Source: Nitrosomonadales bacterium (lineage in GTDB: Bacteria; Pseudomonadota; Gammaproteobacteria; Burkholderiales; Gallionellaceae). Taken from it: 42,942 nucleotides of DNA. Positions within the stretch are counted from its first letter, which is position 1. Each line of letters opens with the position of its first letter. The notes beneath the pieces were generated by a model. The model did no database searches. It was not told the origin of the DNA and saw only the letters and a program-made list of their open reading frames with translations. The stretch spans positions 1-42,942 of the forward strand of contig JACRAQ010000103.1 of NCBI GenBank assembly GCA_016213335.1, given 5' to 3'. Both the position numbers and the translations under genes were made by a program. Of this stretch, positions 38,066 to 42,942 are shown piece by piece.

Positions 38066-38197
38066 CGTTACCCCGCCATCGAAAAGCGCGCCAAAGCTGA
38101 ATCCGGCGAGATTCACTGGGGCGATGAGACGGCGGTAGTGAACAACGATGTGCGCGGCCGCAGCTTCGCGCCGAGGAGCCAGACACCGGTGACGTAG
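38066..38197 (+). pseudogene. Remnant of an IS630-family transposase
   Basis: About 43 codons read YPAIEKRAKAESGEIHWGDE then TAVVNNDVRGRSFAPRSQTP, a piece of the IS630-type DDE domain. The Asp-Glu of WGDE is a characteristic motif. It ends at a stop, and neither the start nor the rest of the element is present. Confidence 0.75.
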
Positions 38198-38225
38198 CCA
38201 CGTCCGCCTGGCCTGCGATGCGCCT

Positions 38226-38390
38226 CATCAGCATCACGTTACCGTTCCCCTGCATGACCCGCTACGCATAGGTACGCTTTCCGCCATTCTTGGCGATGTG
38301 GCCGAAGCGCAAGGAATCGAGCGTGATGTGCTGCTGGACTGGAAGGTTGTTTGGCTAACTCTGGGTTGCCGCAATCCATTGGCAACCTGA
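38226..38390 (+). pseudogene. Remnant of a HicA-family toxin gene
   Basis: Reads HQHHVTVPLHDPLRIGTLSA then ILGDVAEAQGIERDVLL, the C-terminal part of HicA/YcfA mRNA interferases with its conserved His and the P-L-R-I-G-T-L motif. The last 17 codons before the stop do not resemble the family. An upstream frame holds AMRL, which may be part of the lost middle. No hicB is seen. Confidence 0.6.
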
Positions 38391-38405
38391 ATATTGTATG
38401 AGCAC

Positions 38406-39740
38406 CAGTAGTGTCCGGTTAAAAGTCGAACAGATTTAGTTGGTTAGCAAAATCAGTCTGTTCCGGAAACTGCCCGCTACCCGCGAAGGCTTGAGATAGC
38501 GGGGCTTTCTCGAAAACAGACACCGAAATAATCTGTAGCAAAGAGTAGAGAGAGGCATCGAGTTGAAGCTCCTTTTTGATGATGGCGATCAGCACGCAAG
38601 TGACGACGGCGCACCAGATTTGCGTCTTCACCGCGTTCTCGCTGTTGCCAAGGAATCGCTTGATGCGCAGATGCTGCTTGATCCACTTGAAGAACAGCTC
38701 CACCTGCCAGCGGCTCTTGTACAGCGCGGCGATGGTCAATGCGGGCAAGGCCGCGTTGTTGGTCAGGAACACCAGCGTCTTGCCTGTTTCCTGGTCTTTG
38801 AAGCGGATGCGCCGCAACTGCTCGGGATAGCTCCGCGAGGCATAGAAGCCGTCCAGCACAATGCGCTGGTCGCAGATAATGCCCGTGCTCCGGTCGATCG
38901 GTATCGAGTACAGCCTGTACGCATCCATGCCACGTTTGACGCGGGTAACAAAGAATGCTCCCACCTGATGCAAAGCGAACAAACGGCCGAAATCCAGATA
39001 GCCACGATCCAGCACGTAGAACGCTCCGGCTTCAAAGGCCAGCATATCCAGCACGTTGACCTCGTGGGTCTTGCCATCCGAGATATGGATGAAGGCCGGA
39101 ATGTTGCCGCGCAGGTCGAGCAGCGTATGCAGCCCGACTGCCGCTTTGGTGGAGCGAAACGGCGCCCATGGAAACAGCGACAGGCACAAGTCGATGGTCG
39201 TGGCGTCCAGGGCGTAGACGGTATTGTCCAGATCGACGCCGAAGCTGTCGTTGCAATACAGTTTGCGCGCACGCCGGATAAGCAAGGCAGCCAAGTCCGC
39301 CCAGATGCGCCAGTCGCACCCTTCGTTGGCGTCGGCCAGCGTCGAACGTCTGGCCGGCGAACGGAAGCCCATTCCGTAGAGCTTCGTTTGATTCGCCAGC
39401 AGGCAAGTCTCGATGTCGCGCAGGCTCTCGCGGTACGTCAGTTGCGCAAAGGCCATGGCGCGAAATTGTTCGGTGCAGGCCAGGCTGCGCACCCTGGAAT
39501 CGCCGCCATAACGCGCCACGATTCGCGCAAAGCTGGTCCACGGCACAAACTCCATGAGTTGCGCGAACAGCGTCTTGCCCATGTTCATAGCTCACCTCCT
39601 GAGATATCAATCTCTGGACGTTACTCGAACCGGAATATGGGTAATCTGATTTCAAATCGGCACCAAAATAAATCACTCTGTAACCCGTGCCAGTGCTCAA
39701 TCTCGGCTTGGAATTTAGTAAGTTAACCGGACACTACTGC
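38406..39740 (-). mobile_element. IS4-family insertion sequence
   Basis: An element of about 1.3 kb with 17-bp perfect inverted repeats (38406-38422, CAGTAGTGTCCGGTTAA; 39723-39739). ATGAGCAC occurs on both sides (38398-38405 and 39741-39748), probably the target duplication; one extra base remains at the right junction. It contains one intact transposase gene on the minus strand. It landed between toxin-antitoxin remnants inside the cas operon. Confidence 0.88.
38419..39588 (-). CDS. IS4-family transposase with DUF4372-like N-terminus
   Basis: A 389-residue transposase. The N-terminus (MGKTLFAQLMEFVPWTSFAR) fits the DUF4372 segment found in this subgroup. The DDE residues are visible: Asp in VYALDATTIDLCLSLFPW, Asp in FYVLDRGYLDFGRL, and Glu in the YREK-type signature YKSRWQVELFFKWIKQHL. 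The frame is intact, with stop 13 bases inside the left inverted repeat, so the element may be active. Confidence 0.93.
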   Translation of the reverse strand: MNMGKTLFAQLMEFVPWTSFARIVARYGGDSRVRSLACTEQFRAMAFAQLTYRESLRDIETCLLANQTKLYGMGFRSPARRSTLADANEGCDWRIWADLAALLIRRARKLYCNDSFGVDLDNTVYALDATTIDLCLSLFPWAPFRSTKAAVGLHTLLDLRGNIPAFIHISDGKTHEVNVLDMLAFEAGAFYVLDRGYLDFGRLFALHQVGAFFVTRVKRGMDAYRLYSIPIDRSTGIICDQRIVLDGFYASRSYPEQLRRIRFKDQETGKTLVFLTNNAALPALTIAALYKSRWQVELFFKWIKQHLRIKRFLGNSENAVKTQIWCAVVTCVLIAIIKKELQLDASLYSLLQIISVSVFEKAPLSQAFAGSGQFPEQTDFANQLNLFDF

Positions 39741-39770
39741 ATGAGCACAATTATTAAGGGAGCTACTGAA

Positions 39771-40028
39771 ATGGAATGGCGCGACCGCATTGTTTCCGAT
39801 CCAGGAATTCTGGTAGGCAATTGGCGGCTTTTGAATAAGGTCGTCATCGTGGATGCCGGTGTGCCAGTGATCGGCACAGTGGGTGTGGTGGTGCTGGCGA
39901 AACACAAGGGGCTGGCTCCGCTGGCGAACCCCCGGTTGGAAAAATTTGCAGCCTCCGGTTATTTTTTAGGCGCGGAAATAATTACCGCCGCATTGGCGGC
40001 ATCGGGCGAGCAAGCAATTGGAAAATAA
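39771..40028 (+). CDS. Chimeric DUF433/DUF3368 remnant
   Basis: An 85-residue frame that joins two unrelated pieces. Residues 1-17 (MEWRDRIVSDPGILVGN) match the start of DUF433 antitoxin-like proteins. Residues about 20-85 (VIVDAGVPVIGTVGVVVLAK, then FAASGYFLGAEIITAALAAS) match the C-terminal half of DUF3368, a PIN-like nuclease. It looks like a deletion that fused an antitoxin to its neighbouring toxin, leaving neither intact. GGGAG lies 8 bases before the ATG, so it may still be translated. It begins 30 bases beyond the IS4 element. Confidence 0.6.
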   Translation: MEWRDRIVSDPGILVGNWRLLNKVVIVDAGVPVIGTVGVVVLAKHKGLAPLANPRLEKFAASGYFLGAEIITAALAASGEQAIGK

Positions 40029-40091
40029 AGCCGACCATCCCAAAGCTTCTGACAAGGTCTTTTCGTCGCCCATCATTGCGTCGGGCCGGAT

Positions 40092-40715
40092 GTGAGCGAA
40101 GCCGCCGACCCCATCATGCTTTCCGCCCTCCAGCACTGGAGCTATTGCCCGCGCCAATGCGCGCTGATTCATCTGGAACAGGCTTTTGACGAGAACGTCC
40201 ACACCATGCGCGGCAATGCGGCGCATGAGCGGGTGGATGATCCGGGGTTTGAAACTTTCGAGGGTGTGCGTGCGGAGCGGGCATTGCCGGTGTGGTCGGA
40301 GCGGCTGGGGCTGATCGGCAAGTGCGATGTGGTGGAGTTTCACCTCGATGGGCACATCTTTCCGGTGGAATACAAGCATGGCAGGAAAAAACTGCAGGTG
40401 CATGACGACCTGCAATTGGCCGCGCAGGCAATGTGTCTGGAAGAGATGTTCGGCAAGACGATTTTGAAAGGCGCGATCTACCATCACACTTCGCGCCGCC
40501 GCCGCGAGGTTGCCATCACATCCGAATTGCGACAGCATGTGGCAGACACCGTAGCCGCCATCCGCACCATGCTCAATTCCGGCAAGCTGCCGCCGCCGGC
40601 GAACGATCAGCGCTGCAAGGAATGTTCGCTGATTGACATCTGCCAGCCGCAGGCGATGGCGCTCTGCGCCACACACCCAACCCTTGAGAAAACACTCTAC
40701 GACCCGGAGGACTGA
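40092..40715 (+). CDS. cas4: Cas4 exonuclease of CRISPR adaptation
   Basis: Iron-sulphur RecB-type nuclease that trims prespacers and selects them by PAM, together with Cas1-Cas2. 207 residues from a GTG start. Cysteines of the cluster: one set in WSYCPRQCALIHLEQ, the second in CKECSLIDICQ at the C-terminus. The nuclease core includes GLIGKCDVVEFH and FPVEYKHGRKK (Asp, Glu, Lys). Its stop overlaps the cas1 ATG. The adaptation genes restart here after 3.1 kb of inserted DNA. Confidence 0.95.
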   Translation: MSEAADPIMLSALQHWSYCPRQCALIHLEQAFDENVHTMRGNAAHERVDDPGFETFEGVRAERALPVWSERLGLIGKCDVVEFHLDGHIFPVEYKHGRKKLQVHDDLQLAAQAMCLEEMFGKTILKGAIYHHTSRRRREVAITSELRQHVADTVAAIRTMLNSGKLPPPANDQRCKECSLIDICQPQAMALCATHPTLEKTLYDPED

Positions 40716-41752
40716 TGGCGCGCCAGATACTCAACACGCTCTATGTAATGACGCCCCACTCCTACCTGCATCTGGAGAACGATACGCTACGCGTGGATGT
40801 GGAGCGCGAGAAAAAATTGCAGGTGCCGCTGCACCATCTGGGCAGTGTGGTGTGTCTGGGCAACATCATGATTTCACCTGCGCTCATGCACCGTTGCGCG
40901 GACGACGGCATCGGTCTGGTATTGCTGGATCATAACGGACGCTTCAAGGCGAGACTGGAGGGCGCGGTTTCCGGCAATATCCTGCTGCGGCAGGCGCAGC
41001 ATCGCCAGGCAGGCGATGCTGCTTTCGCGCTGAATGTATCCCGCGCGATGATCGCCGGAAAGTTGCGCAATGCGCGCCAGGTGTTGCTGCGCGGCGCACG
41101 GGAAGCCGCCGTCAACGAAGATACCCGCGTACTCACGGCGTCAGCCAATATGCTTCGTGGCTCCGTACGCAACCTGCCACAGGCCGGCGATCTCGGTATC
41201 GTGCGCGGCATCGAAGGTGATGCGGCAAAAATCTATTTCTCTGCGTTGAACGGTATCATCCGGCGCGATGTACGTAGCCACTTCACCATGGATGGCCGCA
41301 GCCGCCGCCCACCGCGCGACCGCATCAATGCCCTGCTCTCCTTTCTCTATTCCATGTTGATGAACGATTGTCGCTCAGCGCTTGAAGCAGTCGGCCTCGA
41401 TCCGCAGCTTGGCTTTCTCCATGCCGTGCGCCCTGGCCGAGCAGCACTGGCGCTGGATTTGATGGAGGAATTTCGCGCCATCATGGCAGACCGCCTGGCG
41501 CTCACGCTCATCAATCGCGGGCAAGTTGTTGCGGGCGATTTTATCGAGCGCGAGGGTGGCGCTGTTTCGCTTGAAGGTGATGCGCGACGCACGGTGGTGA
41601 TCGCCTACCAGGAACGCAAACAGGAAGAGATCACCCATCCGCTGCTGGATGCCAAAATGCCCATCGGTTTGCTGCCGGAAATTCAGGCGCGCTTGCTGGC
41701 ACGCCACATACGCGGCGAAACCGAGACCTATTTCCCCTTCCTGGCGCGCTGA
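40715..41752 (+). CDS. cas1: Cas1 integrase, type I-C
   Basis: Integrates new spacers at the leader end, as a complex with Cas2. 345 residues. The N-terminal beta domain includes [20 protein letters not shown]. The metal site is complete: Glu in [13 protein letters not shown] (near 166), His in [16 protein letters not shown] (near 235), and Asp/Glu in LDLMEEFRA (near 248). Coupled to cas4 and cas2 by overlap and a one-base gap. Confidence 0.96.
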   Translation: MARQILNTLYVMTPHSYLHLENDTLRVDVEREKKLQVPLHHLGSVVCLGNIMISPALMHRCADDGIGLVLLDHNGRFKARLEGAVSGNILLRQAQHRQAGDAAFALNVSRAMIAGKLRNARQVLLRGAREAAVNEDTRVLTASANMLRGSVRNLPQAGDLGIVRGIEGDAAKIYFSALNGIIRRDVRSHFTMDGRSRRPPRDRINALLSFLYSMLMNDCRSALEAVGLDPQLGFLHAVRPGRAALALDLMEEFRAIMADRLALTLINRGQVVAGDFIEREGGAVSLEGDARRTVVIAYQERKQEEITHPLLDAKMPIGLLPEIQARLLARHIRGETETYFPFLAR

Positions 41753-41753
41753 C

Positions 41754-42044
41754 ATGCTCATCATCGTAGCCTACGACGTATCCACCGAAACCAGAGAAGG
41801 CCGCCGCCGCTTGCGCCGGGTAGCCAAGGTGTGCGAAAGCATCGGCCAACGCGTGCAAAATTCCGTGTTCGAATGCCGTGTAAACCAGATGCAATACGAA
41901 GAACTGGAGCGCAACCTGCTTGCCGAGATCAATGAAAAAGAAGACTGCCTGCGTTTATATCGCCTGACAGAACCAGTAGAATTGCACATCAAAGAACACG
42001 GCCATTTCCGCGCCGTAGATTTTGAAGGGCCTCTGATCATATGA
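41754..42044 (+). CDS. cas2: Cas2, adaptation complex
   Basis: Structural partner of Cas1, 96 residues. The ferredoxin-like fold begins with [20 protein letters not shown], where Asp of YDVS is the conserved residue, and continues with [23 protein letters not shown] 41754 is one base after the cas1 stop. The CRISPR leader begins right after its stop. Confidence 0.96.
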   Translation: MLIIVAYDVSTETREGRRRLRRVAKVCESIGQRVQNSVFECRVNQMQYEELERNLLAEINEKEDCLRLYRLTEPVELHIKEHGHFRAVDFEGPLII

Positions 42045-42225
42045 ACTTGCGCGAACCACAAGCAGCGACGCCATTCCACAAGATTCGCGCATTACCTAAC
42101 ATACTGTCCGTAATGAAATTCTTGTCCCGGGCAGAAAGATTGCACGACATCTCGAAAGCTGTATTTTCGAGGTTCGCGCAAAGTGTGCCGAATAGTGTTG
42201 CAAGTCATAATACTGTAAGCATACT
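42045..42225 (+). promoter_or_regulatory. CRISPR leader
   Basis: The 181 bases between cas2 and the first repeat. No gene is supported. It holds an 11-bp perfect inverted repeat (TTGCGCGAACC at 42047-42057 and its complement at 42171-42181), a second dyad CTCGAAA/TTTCGAG (42151-42171), and the direct repeat CATACTGT near 42099 and just before repeat 1. The last 40 bases are AT-rich. It should contain the array promoter and the integration signals; I could not fix a promoter. Confidence 0.7.
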
Positions 42226-42942
42226 GTAGCGCCCTCTCGCGAGAGAGGGCGAGGATTGAAACTTGCTCCGCTTTCGGCGCTTCCTTGCCCATCGCCGTAG
42301 CGCCCTCTCGCGAGAGAGGGCGAGGATTGAAACCATCAGTTGGTTGGGATGGAGGATCGGTTTATCGGGTAGCGCCCTCTCGCGAGAGAGGGCGAGGATT
42401 GAAACATATAATTGGCATAATCTTCCGCCAAGGCATTTGCGTAGCGCCCTCTCGCGAGAGAGGGCGAGGATTGAAACGACCATATTAGCCATTTAGTGGT
42501 ACAACACCCAGAGTAGCGCCCTCTCGCGAGAGAGGGCGAGGATTGAAACCCATATATTCCCGAATTTATCCGCATCATACAACGTAGCGCCCTCTCGCGA
42601 GAGAGGGCGAGGATTGAAACGCCAACGATCCGTTGATATACAGGCGCACAGCCGGCAGCGCCCTCTCGCGAGAGAGGGCGAGGATTGAAACACGCCATCG
42701 TGGTTGTGATCCTGCACCGCGCCCGCAGTAGCGCCCTCTCGCGAGAGAGGGCGAGGATTGAAACGGCCTGGTGTCGTGGAGCTGGCTGCGCAACACATGG
42801 TAGCGCCCGCTCGCGAGAGAGGGCGAGGATTGAAACATGTCGCCACTCCGGATACATCAAATTGCAGCGAGTAGCGCCCTCTCGCGAGAGAGGGCGAGGA
42901 TTGAAACCTTACGCCACTGCCGCGCTGATGAGGTAGCCGCCG
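42226..42942 (+). CRISPR. CRISPR array, ten 37-nt repeats, continues beyond window
   Basis: Ten repeats begin at 42226, 42297, 42369, 42441, 42513, 42584, 42655, 42728, 42800 and 42871. The 37-nt unit starts GTAGCGCCCTCTCGCGAGAG and ends GGCGAGGATTGAAAC. Nine complete spacers are 34-36 nt; a tenth runs to the window end. The stem (GCCCTCTC/GAGAGGGC) is long. Transcription is left to right, from the ATTGAAAC handle. Repeat 7 has C for T at position 2; repeat 9 has G for T at position 10; the others are identical. No spacer was seen to match this window. Confidence 0.98.

Noticed and set aside
42205-42936. Several open frames with repeated SALSRERARIET-like or FQSSPSLARGR-like units
   Set aside because: These are translations of the CRISPR repeats and spacers, not proteins.

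Overview
The window is a 42.9-kb stretch of moderately GC-rich bacterial chromosome. Gene content and order (proS followed by a lytic transglycosylase, htpG, a tas-type reductase, a LapG/LapD pair, a glycogen cluster, and a type I-C CRISPR-Cas locus) suggest a betaproteobacterium, perhaps of the Gallionellaceae/Nitrosomonadales. That placement is inference from overall resemblance, not from a marker gene.

Region 1 (1-2311) holds the 3' part of proS and a lytic transglycosylase. Region 2 (2312-7050) is accessory DNA: two small cassette-like genes separated by an attC-type recombination site, a decayed higA fragment, a complete IS3-family element (1277 bp, 26-bp perfect inverted repeats, TGG target duplication), two unknown genes and a higB-higA toxin-antitoxin pair with an operator inside its promoter. 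Region 3 (7156-11289) is housekeeping: a DUF4149 membrane protein, htpG, a GNAT acetyltransferase and tas.

Region 4 (11659-27560) is mostly glycogen and alpha-glucan metabolism: glgP, pgi, glgB, glgC, a GH57 enzyme and malQ. Glycogen synthase (glgA) is absent from the window. Inserted in it is a biofilm-control cluster: lapG, lapD, and a second lapG-like gene whose catalytic cysteine is replaced by alanine.

Region 5 (27642-30900) resembles a defence island edge: a WYL regulator, a Phd/PIN toxin-antitoxin pair, a SEC-C protein, and a frameshifted HIRAN gene carrying a REP-like insertion. Region 6 (30888-42942) is a type I-C CRISPR-Cas locus: cas3, cas5c, cas8c (with an internal cas11c start), cas7c, then about 3.1 kb of toxin-antitoxin and IS debris, then cas4, cas1, cas2, leader and an array of ten 37-nt repeats that runs off the window.

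The most interesting element lies between cas3 and cas5c (33174-33538). It has a TTGACA-17-TACCAT promoter, a 54-codon reading frame with a hydrophobic C-terminus, and a miniature degenerate CRISPR unit (repeat, 23-nt spacer, repeat). The first 17 nt of that spacer match, 14 of 17 and next to a TTC PAM, the -35 box of the promoter. This is the layout of a CreTA module: a crRNA-like guide that uses the local Cascade to silence a toxin and so makes the cell dependent on its CRISPR system. The match is read directly from the sequence; the function is inferred.
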